Shown here in pieces: positions 1 to 6,542 of a DNA stretch of 27,176 nt (its first letter is position 1; each line of letters begins with the position of its first letter). The notes under the pieces were generated by a model. That model had not been told where the DNA came from, did no database searches, and was given only the letters and a program-made list of their open reading frames with translations. This DNA is from JBFMAE01 sp040756085. GTDB taxonomy: Bacteria; Desulfobacterota; BSN033; UBA1163. The position numbers and the translations under genes are program-made. The DNA is taken from assembly GCA_040756085.1 (NCBI GenBank), contig JBFMAE010000084.1, positions 1 through 27,176 of the forward strand, written 5' to 3'.

Positions 1-462
1 ATGACCCTCCTATATATCTACTTCACTGTGGCGGAGTACCTCACCTATTCCTACACCCCGCCAGCTGGTGAGGCTTATGTGGTTCAAACTGTGTTAGTGG
101 GTGAGTTCAGCCCGATTTTCTGGCCGGCAATGACTGCCCTTATTATTGGCTTCCTCATGCTACTTTTTAATCAAACCATATTCCACCATCAATTTACTCT
201 TTGGATCACTGTTGCTGGAGCTACTTTGATCAATACAGTCTTGTTTACCACACGGTACCTCATCGTTATACCTTCTTTACTTCGTCCTCTTCTGCCCTTT
301 CCCAGTGGTGTTTATACACCTACGTTGTACGAATGGGGAGCCTTTTTAGGGGTAATTGGCTTTGTCATTGGGGCTTACCTCGTATTTTTGAAGATCTTCC
401 CGGCGATAGAGCTTCCACTCCCAGGTGAAATGGAGGGGAAAGGAGCAGCCTATGGACGGTAA
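1..462 (+). CDS. NrfD/PsrC-like membrane subunit, C-terminal part (truncated by window edge)
   Basis: The fragment is 153 residues and very hydrophobic, with about three to four membrane segments (around residues 40-57, 65-93 and 110-134) and a short polar tail. The pattern, including the Arg-Tyr in a TTRYLIVIP segment followed by a loop rich in Pro and Tyr and a last helix after YEWGAF, fits the end of an NrfD/PsrC-type polytopic subunit, which binds quinone in the CISM family. The ATG at position 1 is probably internal, since full members are about 300-450 residues. It implies that another NrfD-type complex lies upstream of the window, separate from the one at 5034-8750. The family call is by eye from hydropathy and motif style. 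Confidence 0.72.
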   Translation: MTLLYIYFTVAEYLTYSYTPPAGEAYVVQTVLVGEFSPIFWPAMTALIIGFLMLLFNQTIFHHQFTLWITVAGATLINTVLFTTRYLIVIPSLLRPLLPFPSGVYTPTLYEWGAFLGVIGFVIGAYLVFLKIFPAIELPLPGEMEGKGAAYGR

Positions 463-508
463 GTCATCGCAGAGGGCATTAAATAACTCATAGGATAAGG
501 GATAAAAA

Positions 509-727
509 ATGTCTATTCAAATGTCTATTCGACAGAAGTTGATAATTATTGCGGCCAATTTTGTTTTCAGTGTGGGCTTAGCGAGCATGGGACTTCTCGG
601 TATGATTCAGAGAGACCTTTTGTACGGGGTAGGCAATGAATGGTCTACGTTAATGTGGATTTCTGGCTTAGTGACCCTTTTCCTTATACCGGTGGAAATT
701 TGTGTCATAAAGTCGAAAAGAGAGTAA
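509..727 (+). CDS. small two-helix membrane protein, unknown function
   Basis: This is a 72-residue protein with two predicted membrane helices (about residues 11-33 and 44-65) and a basic tail ending KSKRE. An AAGGGA-like ribosome site lies 6 bases before the ATG; a second in-frame ATG four codons later is also possible. It starts 46 bases after the NrfD-like gene, so it is probably the last gene of that operon and may be a small accessory subunit of that complex. I do not recognise a family. Coding status is supported by spacing, ribosome site and clean hydropathy only. Confidence 0.55.
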   Translation: MSIQMSIRQKLIIIAANFVFSVGLASMGLLGMIQRDLLYGVGNEWSTLMWISGLVTLFLIPVEICVIKSKRE

Positions 728-823
728 ACAAGTAGGGAAAACTTAGGACGCAGTCATAGGCAAAGTGAGCTTTGTAATTTTCAACTAATCTCCCATAGCT
801 ACGTGGCCACCTACTAACCATGA

Positions 824-870
824 AAATCCCCTCTCGCCCCCCTTTAGTAAAGGGGGGTTGGGGGGATTTA
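824..870. repeat. C-run/G-run palindromic intergenic repeat, copy A
   Basis: An imperfect palindrome with an AAATCCCC-type left arm, a central TTTAGTAAA and a GGGGGGATTT-type right arm. It lies between the small membrane protein and the first octahaem cytochrome. Six similar units occur elsewhere in the window (8748, 17599, 20333, 21184, 22409, 25125), nearly all just after a stop codon. A REP-like element or an RNA-stability or termination hairpin are both possible. Confidence 0.75.
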
Positions 871-917
871 GTAAGTTATTTTCTACATAAAACTCTAAAG
901 AAAGGGGGAAAGATTTG

Positions 918-2252
918 ATGAAAAAAATCTTTGAACGGAAATGGTCAATTATTTTAACAATTTTGGTTTTAATCCCATCATTGGCCATGGCCCAGGCCAG
1001 TTATGTAGGCTCTGGAAAATGTATGTCCTGCCATAAAGCAATCTATGAAAACTGGAAAGATACCCTCCATAATAAATCCCAACAGATCCTCAGCCCTGTG
1101 AATGACACTTTGGTGGTTTCCTGGCTAGGTACAGTGAAACTGAAGGCTGGAAAGATTCCTGAGGTGACTGTTAAATTAAGTGGAGTACCTGAACGCATCT
1201 ATCAGGCTACTTTGGTCGATGCAAAAGACCCATCAAAAGAAGTCACCTATACAGTAGTCAGGACCTATGGAGGGTGGGGTTGGAAACAACGCTATCAGGT
1301 CAAGATTGGAAACAATCACTTTATCCTCCCTTTTCAATGGAACCAAGCCACGTCCCGATGGGTTCCTTACAACCTCCACCTATGGTATAATGAAGATGGA
1401 AGCCTCAAACAACCTCCGATAACCGCTTCTTTCGAAATGAGCTGTGCCGGCTGCCATAATACTGGCCTCGAATTGAAGAAGGTTGATAAAGGTTATGAAT
1501 CTACCTATGTTGAATTAAACACTGGGTGCGAAAAATGCCATGGCCCTGGTTCTGATCACGTAAAATCCCCAAGAGTGAAGGGGAAAATTGTCAACCCAAG
1601 GAAATTGGAGTATGATCGTAGCATTGAGGTTTGTGGCCAATGCCATTCACGGGGGGTGAGCGTTCCCAATGGAACTTTTGGCTACCCATGGAACGAAAAG
1701 GATAACAAGCCCTACAAATTAGGAGACCCCTTATCCAATTATTACCAATTCAAACCCGGGGTGTGGGGAGATCCTGAGGCCCATGCCAAATCCCATCATC
1801 AGCAGTGGCATGATCTCTTGAAAAGTACTCATTTTCAGGCAAAGGTTACATGTTTTGACTGCCATAATCCCCACGGAGGGGCTGGCCGATTTCATCTTAT
1901 AAAAGCTGATTTTAATAATAACCTATGCCTCTCCTGTCATGGAAAGGACAAAAAGTTTGCAAATCCGGAGGCTGTCCGGAACCATACCAAACACAATTAT
2001 GCACCAGAAACAAAGGGAACCAGTCGATGTTCGGGTTGTCATATGGTGAAGACCGCTTCTTCTGCAGAAGCTGGCGACATTCACTCCCATGACTTCAAGA
2101 TCATCAAGCCCCAATTAAGTCTGGAAATGTTTAAGAAGGATCCGAAAAATGTTCCACCCAATTCATGCAATGGATGCCATAAGGATTGGGCCAATGATGA
2201 GGTAGGATACCAGGCCGGTGCAAAGTCCTACGAGTCCAAATTCGGGAAATAA
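918..2252 (+). CDS. exported octahaem c-type cytochrome (cytochrome c554-like layout)
   Basis: The 444-residue protein has a Sec signal peptide (basic start, hydrophobic core, cut near AMA-QA at residue 25 or so) and eight CXXCH motifs from about residue 35 to 417. The first haem (C35) is followed by a haem-poor stretch of about 140 residues before the second, then six more closely spaced haems. The layout with YVGSGKC-x2-CH at the start resembles the cytochrome c554-like multihaem families; a redox carrier in the periplasm or beyond is likely. ATG 918 is preferred to the TTG at 915; a GGGGGAAAG ribosome site lies just upstream. The gene stands alone between a palindromic repeat and a terminator hairpin. 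The axial ligands and partner are not evident. Confidence 0.88.
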   Translation: MKKIFERKWSIILTILVLIPSLAMAQASYVGSGKCMSCHKAIYENWKDTLHNKSQQILSPVNDTLVVSWLGTVKLKAGKIPEVTVKLSGVPERIYQATLVDAKDPSKEVTYTVVRTYGGWGWKQRYQVKIGNNHFILPFQWNQATSRWVPYNLHLWYNEDGSLKQPPITASFEMSCAGCHNTGLELKKVDKGYESTYVELNTGCEKCHGPGSDHVKSPRVKGKIVNPRKLEYDRSIEVCGQCHSRGVSVPNGTFGYPWNEKDNKPYKLGDPLSNYYQFKPGVWGDPEAHAKSHHQQWHDLLKSTHFQAKVTCFDCHNPHGGAGRFHLIKADFNNNLCLSCHGKDKKFANPEAVRNHTKHNYAPETKGTSRCSGCHMVKTASSAEAGDIHSHDFKIIKPQLSLEMFKKDPKNVPPNSCNGCHKDWANDEVGYQAGAKSYESKFGK

Positions 2253-2255
2253 TTC

Positions 2256-2294
2256 CTTTTCACTCTCTTCCCATTAGAGTGTGAATCTTTTCTT
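2256..2294 (+). terminator. probable intrinsic terminator after the first octahaem gene
   Basis: CACTCT at 2261 pairs with AGAGTG at 2276, with further weaker outward pairing, a 9-base loop and a following T-rich tract (TCTTTTCTT). It begins a few bases after the stop codon. Confidence 0.5.
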
Positions 2295-2427
2295 GAAAAA
2301 TATTATAGGGCGGGTCCCAATCCCCCCTATTTCCATTCTCAATAGGAGCAATTCTTTTAAGCGCTTTCTTTGGGCTGGCTATACACTCGAAAACGGAACT
2401 TGACAAAAATAATCCAGAGCATAGCGC

Positions 2428-2645
2428 AAAATCCTCAAAGTAGCCTCTCTAGCTTTGGAAGCCAATCATTCCTAAAAAATCATTCCATCTGCTTAATGTA
2501 GAGGATGGGTTTAGCTTCCAAATTATTCTGGAGACCACTTTCTTTTTCCCATAATGATCCATGAATGCCTGATGGTTTTAAGTAAAAAGCCCCTAAAAAA
2601 TAGGCTCTTTTTTTTGAAAAATAGATAAACCGACCGATTGACAAA
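2428..2645 (+). repeat. 218-bp duplicated structured element, copy 1
   Basis: Aligns without gaps to 4781-4998 with nine differences by my count (about 96% identical). Within it are an inverted repeat built on TTTGGAAGC/GCTTCCAAA around a 45-base loop, a repeated ATCATTCC, a terminator-like hairpin with eight T residues, and TTGACA at the right end. Identity falls off sharply outside these bounds. No ORF of note lies inside. Possible roles are a leader RNA, a small RNA gene with terminator, or a mobile miniature element; no terminal repeats or target duplications were seen. Confidence 0.85.
2584..2615 (+). terminator. terminator-like hairpin in duplicated element, copy 1
   Basis: A short stem around a loop of A residues followed by eight T residues. 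Of seven possible pairs in the shared register five form here; an alternative AGCC/GGCT stem is also available. Confidence 0.5.
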
Positions 2646-2666
2646 AGTACATCGAGAAAATAAACT
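2638..2666 (+). promoter_or_regulatory. sigma-70-like promoter at end of copy 1
   Basis: TTGACA (2638-2643), a 17-base spacer and TAAACT (2661-2666). The same spacing is kept in copy 2. Downstream is GAGGAG and an ATG, but the frame closes after four codons, so in this copy the promoter leads to no recognisable gene. Confidence 0.4.
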
Positions 2667-2826
2667 ACAATCGAGGAGAAATGAGTGAAAAATGACTCAA
2701 TATTTTAACCAAGATATTGTCAAAAGTTTTATGAAAAGTAGTGAATGATATGAAGACAGGGGGACGATGGATGACCAGGAAGAAAGATAAGAGGTTATTA
2801 AATAAGAAAGGCAGTAAGGGTGAGCA

Positions 2827-3174
2827 TTACGGTTGTTCCGTATCGGCAATAGGATAGAGAAGCAGACTTGTAAGAAGTGTTCTTTGACAATTGAAGAGAA
2901 GCTCCCTGCCATGGGTCGATTCATAGGCTGCAAGGATCTGCTTGTAGTCCTTCAAGGGGAGATGTTCTTTTGGCTGCGGAGGTTCAGTTAATGGCGCTAA
3001 GGGGTCAACGGAAAAGTTCCTATAATTGGGGTGCTTCTCTTTGAAATCGTCTTTTGGCTTTACTTCTGGATTGCGGTCTTCGAGGACATCGAGAAGGCCT
3101 GAAATAATTTGTTGAATTTCATTCTTGATGAATTTGGAGCATATCCAGATGATGAAACAGGCTATTTTGGACAT
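2827..3174 (-). pseudogene. minus-strand 115-codon ORF, probable relic (possibly transposase N-terminus)
   Basis: The only minus-strand ORF in the window that is not a shadow of a better gene. It has a GGAGG ribosome site 9 bases before its ATG. The product has a short hydrophobic start (residues 5-13), then a Pro/Lys-rich stretch with NPEVKPKDDF and DPLAPLTEPP, and a segment DYKQILAAYESTHGREL, after which the character changes abruptly. To my eye the first 95 residues resemble the start of a longer insertion-sequence protein, cut short by a deletion, but I cannot name the family with confidence. The inverted repeat next to its start supports a mobile origin. It could also be a real small protein. 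Confidence 0.35.
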
Positions 3175-3243
3175 ATGGGCTTGCCTCCGGTCTGTCTTCC
3201 CACTAACTCTAACCCTACTTAGGTAGGTGGAGGCAAGCCCATA
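3174..3243. repeat. perfect 15-bp inverted repeat overlapping start of the relic ORF
   Basis: TATGGGCTTGCCTCC (3174-3188) and its exact reverse complement (3229-3243) enclose a 40-base loop. On the minus strand the 3' arm contains the GGAGG ribosome site and the first base of the ATG of the relic ORF, so read-through RNA would hide the start. Confidence 0.8.
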
Positions 3244-3371
3244 CTAAATAAGATTTTGAGAATAAAGGGAATTGAGCATTGTAGCTTAGAATTTTTTTGA
3301 CAATACGAAAAGTTTAATGGGGAATTTCTTATGAAATTAGTGATTTCTGTCTAACGAATAGGAGGTGAATA

Positions 3372-4472
3372 ATGAAACAAAAAATCTGGTTAATTCTAAC
3401 GCTTTTGGTTCTTTCAGGCTTTGTCATTTTCGGCAGCCAGATAATGGCTGAAAAACTCGTACTGAGATCCGAGACACCCAGCCCTGAAATGGCGAAAAAG
3501 GGCTACGTGGGACCACAAAAGTGCGCCGAGTGTCATCAGAAGATTTACAATGACTATCGGGCCACAGCCCATCCTTACAAACTCCGCCCTGTGGAAGAGG
3601 CTCGTATCGTGGGACTCCCATTACCTGAGGGATACACATGGGATGACATCTCTTATGTGGTCGGTGGCCGTCGCTGGAAATCCCGATATATGGACAAAAA
3701 CGGATATATCATCACCATGACAGGCAAGAATCGTGAAATAAAGGGGAAAAATCAATACAATATTGCCACCGGCACCTGGGTTGATTATCACCCCGGGGAA
3801 AAGAAGCCGTATGATTGCGGGAGCTGCCACACAACGGGTTACTCCAAAGAAGGGCATCAGGATGGACTGGAAGGGATCATCGGCACCTGGGCCCTTCCGG
3901 GAATTACCTGTGAGGAGTGTCATGGCCCGGGGATGGCCCACATCGAGGCAAAAGGAAAGGGGAATATCATCAAAGAGACCTCTTCCGCCTTCTGCGGAAA
4001 GTGCCATGTTCGAGGTGAAAAGAATAAGATTCCTGCAAGTGGGGGTTTTATTCGCCACCACGAACAGTACAACGAGCTTCTGGCCAGTCCCCACAATAAT
4101 GCGAAATGTGTCGAATGCCATAACCCACACAAACCTCTCAAGATCGGAATCGTGGCAGAGTGTTCCAGTTGCCATGGCGATGTAGCGAAAGAATTTAAAG
4201 GAAGCAAGATGGAGAAAGTGGGAAAGACCTGCGAGGACTGCCATATGCCCTATGCAACAAAATCAGCCGTCTTCACGGCAAGATGGCAAGGAGATGTGAA
4301 AACCCACCTCTTTAAGATCAATATCGACCCTGAAGCCAAAATGTTTACGGACGATGGAAAATGGGCCAAAGGCTATCTGACTCTCTATTTCGCTTGCCTC
4401 CAGTGCCATATGGACCGCGACAAGACCTGGGCAGCCCAATATGCGAAGAAGGCCCATACCATTGGAAAATAG
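3372..4472 (+). CDS. exported octahaem c-type cytochrome, second
   Basis: The protein has 366 residues, an N-terminal signal sequence (hydrophobic about residues 5-22) and eight CXXCH motifs, the first at C51 and the second at about C149, so as in the upstream cytochrome a haem-poor segment of about 100 residues separates haem 1 from a compact haem 2-8 cluster. The shared opening YVG-x3-C-x2-CH-x-x-IY suggests the two are distant paralogues. A strong ribosome site (AGGAGGTGA) lies 4 bases before the ATG. Likely a periplasmic or surface electron carrier. It is followed by a palindrome that may terminate its transcript. A long antisense frame exists on the other strand but is a by-product of the Cys/His codons. 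Confidence 0.88.
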   Translation: MKQKIWLILTLLVLSGFVIFGSQIMAEKLVLRSETPSPEMAKKGYVGPQKCAECHQKIYNDYRATAHPYKLRPVEEARIVGLPLPEGYTWDDISYVVGGRRWKSRYMDKNGYIITMTGKNREIKGKNQYNIATGTWVDYHPGEKKPYDCGSCHTTGYSKEGHQDGLEGIIGTWALPGITCEECHGPGMAHIEAKGKGNIIKETSSAFCGKCHVRGEKNKIPASGGFIRHHEQYNELLASPHNNAKCVECHNPHKPLKIGIVAECSSCHGDVAKEFKGSKMEKVGKTCEDCHMPYATKSAVFTARWQGDVKTHLFKINIDPEAKMFTDDGKWAKGYLTLYFACLQCHMDRDKTWAAQYAKKAHTIGK

Positions 4473-4502
4473 GAGAGAGAACCAATAAAGGTTCAAGTAT
4501 AA

Positions 4503-4540
4503 ACCCCGTTAGAAATTCCAGCGGGGCTTTCTATCGGGGT
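4503..4540. repeat. palindrome built on ACCCCGTTAGAAA, possible bidirectional terminator
   Basis: ACCCCGTTAGAAA (4503-4515) pairs with TTTCTATCGGGGT (4528-4540) with one mismatch, and a short A/T run follows. It begins about 30 bases after the second octahaem gene. It is unrelated to the C-run/G-run repeat family. Confidence 0.6.
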
Positions 4541-4780
4541 AAAAATTTATGATATTGTTTAGAAGCTGATCTGTCGAAGGCGGGAAGCGATCTTTTTCGG
4601 CTCTCCTTTTTTGAAGGACTACATAGAAAATTATTCAAAGATAGAAACTTAAAATTGGCAGCTTAAAGTATCATCTTCGTGGGGAGGTTCGGGTCGCAAA
4701 GCTTTTATAACTCCCCGCTCGCACCTTAGCTCCAATGAAGCAAGGTTAGAGCTCCTTTGGGAGTCTCAAATTACCAAAAT

Positions 4781-4998
4781 AAAATCCCCAAAGTAGCCTC
4801 TCTAGCTTTGGAAGCCAATCATTCCTAAAAAATCATTCCATCTGCTTAATGTAGAGGATGGTTTTGGCTTCCAAATTATTCTGGAGACCACTTTCTTTTT
4901 CCCATAATGATCCATGAATGCCTGATGGTTTTAAGTAAAAAGACCCTAAAAAATAGAGTCTTTTTTTTGAAAAATAGATGAATCGACCGATAGACAAA
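4781..4998 (+). repeat. 218-bp duplicated structured element, copy 2
   Basis: Ungapped match to 2428-2645. Here the main inverted repeat is perfect over 12 bp (TTTGGAAGCCAA at 4807 with TTGGCTTCCAAA at 4864), better than in copy 1, and the terminator-like hairpin is also slightly better paired. The element ends 35 bases before the iron-sulphur gene, so this copy may be the functional one, acting as an untranslated leader, attenuator or small RNA. Confidence 0.85.
4937..4968 (+). terminator. terminator-like hairpin in duplicated element, copy 2
   Basis: AGACCCT (4941) pairs with AGAGTCT (4955) with one mismatch around AAAAAAT and is followed by a run of eight T residues. Placed upstream of an operon, it would fit an attenuator or the end of a small transcript. 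Confidence 0.55.
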
Positions 4999-5019
4999 GG
5001 TTTTTCTAAAAAATAAAAT
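4991..5019 (+). promoter_or_regulatory. sigma-70-like promoter for the CISM operon
   Basis: TAGACA (4991-4996), a 17-base spacer and TAAAAT (5014-5019), about 15 bases before the ATG of the iron-sulphur gene. The spacing equals that in copy 1, where the -35 box is TTGACA. The leader from this promoter would be very short. Confidence 0.4.
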
Positions 5020-5033
5020 AATTTCGAAAAGAG

Positions 5034-5642
5034 ATGAAGAAAAATACAATAAAAAAGAAGAGATATGCCATGGTAATTGATCTTCGACGCTGTATCGGCT
5101 GCCACAGTTGTTCGGTCGCCTGTAAGGCAGAAAACCGTGTTCCCTTAGGCGTATTTCGTTCCTGGGTGAAGATTATCGAAAAGGGTAGATACCCAAATAT
5201 TACGCGCCACTTTCTTCCCTCTCTCTGCAATCAATGCGATATGCCTACCTGTGTCATTAATTGTCCGGTCCAGGCCACATGGAAGCAGGATGATGGTATC
5301 GTCATCATCGATGAACACCGATGCATCGGTTGTAAATATTGTCTTGCCTCGTGTCCTTATAATGCAAGATATGTGAACCCCCTTATGCCAATCGTCCAGA
5401 AGTGTTATTTCTGTTACCACCGGGTTTATGCTGGATTGGATCCTGCCTGCGTGGAGGTCTGCCCTGCGAAGGCCCGAATCTTCGGAGATCTCAACAATCC
5501 CGAGGATGAGGTCACAAAACTCCTTTCCAAGCATCCCTTCCATACATTGAAACCGGAGATGGGAACCTATCCTCAGGTCTATTATATTGCTGCCGATGCG
5601 GATGCCATGGATCCTTTTGTGGGGAGAAAAGAATGGATGTGA
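5034..5642 (+). CDS. four-[4Fe-4S] ferredoxin subunit of a CISM complex (NrfC/PsrB/TtrB-like)
   Basis: The 202-residue protein has four cysteine clusters typical of the family: CIGCHSCSVACK, CNQCDMPTCVINCP, CIGCKYCLASCP and a last C-x2-C group ending CVEVCP. These bind four [4Fe-4S] clusters that carry electrons between the molybdopterin subunit and the NrfD membrane subunit. There is no signal peptide, as is common for subunits exported with a Tat partner. The start at 5034 has only a weak GA-rich ribosome site; an ATG 12 codons later is an alternative, but homologues usually begin shortly before RYAMVID. It overlaps the NrfD gene by 10 bases, indicating translational coupling. The CIGCH in the first cluster is an iron-sulphur motif, not a haem site. 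Confidence 0.93.
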   Translation: MKKNTIKKKRYAMVIDLRRCIGCHSCSVACKAENRVPLGVFRSWVKIIEKGRYPNITRHFLPSLCNQCDMPTCVINCPVQATWKQDDGIVIIDEHRCIGCKYCLASCPYNARYVNPLMPIVQKCYFCYHRVYAGLDPACVEVCPAKARIFGDLNNPEDEVTKLLSKHPFHTLKPEMGTYPQVYYIAADADAMDPFVGRKEWM

Positions 5643-6532
5643 ATATCATCTACAATGTAGAACATGAAATGCCTCTGGGAGTATTAATTGCTCTCTACTT
5701 CTATCTCACGGGTTTGAGTGCAGGGTCCTTCATCCTCTCCACCCTGGCCTATGGATTTGGGGTCGAGAAGTATAAGCCTCTGGGGAAGATAGGTGTGATT
5801 TTAGCCACTCTTCTTTTGTTGATCGCCCCGATAACCCTGCTTGTCGACCTCGAACAGCCTCTCCGGTTCTGGCACCTCATCCTCTATTTGAGAATCACCT
5901 CACCCATTACCTGGGGAACTTTCCTCCTAACCCTCTATCCGATGAATTGTATCATCTATGGTTATTTCATGTTTAAAGGAGATCTCAAAAGGACCAAGCT
6001 CTTCGGTCTGATCGGAATCCCCTTAGCCCTTCTGGTTCATGGTTACACAGGGTTCATCCTTGCTCTTGGGAAGGCGCGGGTATTATGGAACACTGCTATC
6101 ATGCCTCCTATCTTTCTCGTCTCGGCAATGGTTTCAGGGATCGCCTTGATGATCTTAGTGGTGATCATTAAGGACTCCATATTTTATAGAAAAAAGGAGA
6201 CAGATCGAGCTCTCATCTTCGATCTGGGGAAGCTCTTGGTGGCGAGTATCGTTTTTGACCTCTGTCTTATTGCGACAGATATCCTGGTCCTCCTCACCTC
6301 TCATACAGAAGCATATAAAGCAGCAATGATGCTTCTAAAAGGTAATTTTAGTCCTCTCTTTCTGGGAGTTGAGATCTTCTTAGGTTCCTTGATACCCCTC
6401 TTCCTCCTCCTCTTTCCTTTTACCAAGCGGTGGATCACAGGCATAGCGATCGCTTCCTTACTGGTCATGATCGGAATCTTTGCCATGCGTTACATCATGG
6501 TGGTAGGGGGGTTGAGCATTCCCTTGAGTTGA
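5633..6532 (+). CDS. NrfD/PsrC-like integral membrane subunit
   Basis: The protein has 299 residues, close to PsrC size, with about eight hydrophobic helices spread over its length. In PsrC and relatives this subunit anchors the complex and holds the quinone site. It opens with a polar stretch containing EHEMPLGVLIALYFYLTGLSAGSF, matching the usual family start before helix 1. It overlaps the iron-sulphur gene by 10 bases and is 10 bases from the molybdopterin gene, so the three form one operon in the order B-C-A. Expected role: exchange of electrons with menaquinone in the inner membrane. The similarity call is by eye from motif and hydropathy. Confidence 0.88.
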   Translation: MDVNIIYNVEHEMPLGVLIALYFYLTGLSAGSFILSTLAYGFGVEKYKPLGKIGVILATLLLLIAPITLLVDLEQPLRFWHLILYLRITSPITWGTFLLTLYPMNCIIYGYFMFKGDLKRTKLFGLIGIPLALLVHGYTGFILALGKARVLWNTAIMPPIFLVSAMVSGIALMILVVIIKDSIFYRKKETDRALIFDLGKLLVASIVFDLCLIATDILVLLTSHTEAYKAAMMLLKGNFSPLFLGVEIFLGSLIPLFLLLFPFTKRWITGIAIASLLVMIGIFAMRYIMVVGGLSIPLS

Positions 6533-6542
6533 TGGAGGTTAA

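Larger units (their letters stand above)
2253..3371. other. 1.1 kb gap between octahaem genes: duplicated element, relic ORF, inverted repeat
   Basis: No intact gene is visible. In order it holds a terminator hairpin, one copy of a 218-bp structured element (2428-2645), a promoter-like pair at its end, about 150 bases with only tiny ORFs (one of 18 codons opens at 2692), a minus-strand relic ORF (2827-3174), a 15-bp inverted repeat (3174-3243) and about 130 AT-rich bases leading to the next gene. It looks like a site of past insertion and decay. Confidence 0.6.
4473..5033. other. 0.56 kb leader region before the CISM operon
   Basis: No gene seen. It contains the palindrome at 4503-4540, about 240 bases without clear structure, and the second copy of the duplicated element (4781-4998) ending in a terminator-like hairpin and a promoter-like pair right before the iron-sulphur gene. 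Confidence 0.6.

Noticed and set aside
785..988. 67-codon minus-strand ORF with an NPPNPPLLKGGERG segment
   Set aside because: It is a translation of the C-run/G-run palindromic repeat and overlaps the start of the first octahaem gene. Such peptides are typical spurious calls from this repeat type.
2692..2748. 18-codon ORF after the promoter of duplicated element copy 1
   Set aside because: It has no clear ribosome site and no recognisable product; it may be what is left of a gene once driven by this copy, but is too short to call.
3621..4244. 207-codon antisense frame opposite the second octahaem cytochrome
   Set aside because: The plus strand has a full set of CXXCH motifs, a signal peptide and a strong ribosome site; the antisense frame has no recognisable features and arises from codon bias of the haem gene.
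5091..5105. CIGCH in the iron-sulphur subunit as a haem site
   Set aside because: It is part of the first of four ferredoxin clusters (CIGCHSCSVACK), a usual variant in NrfC/PsrB-like proteins.
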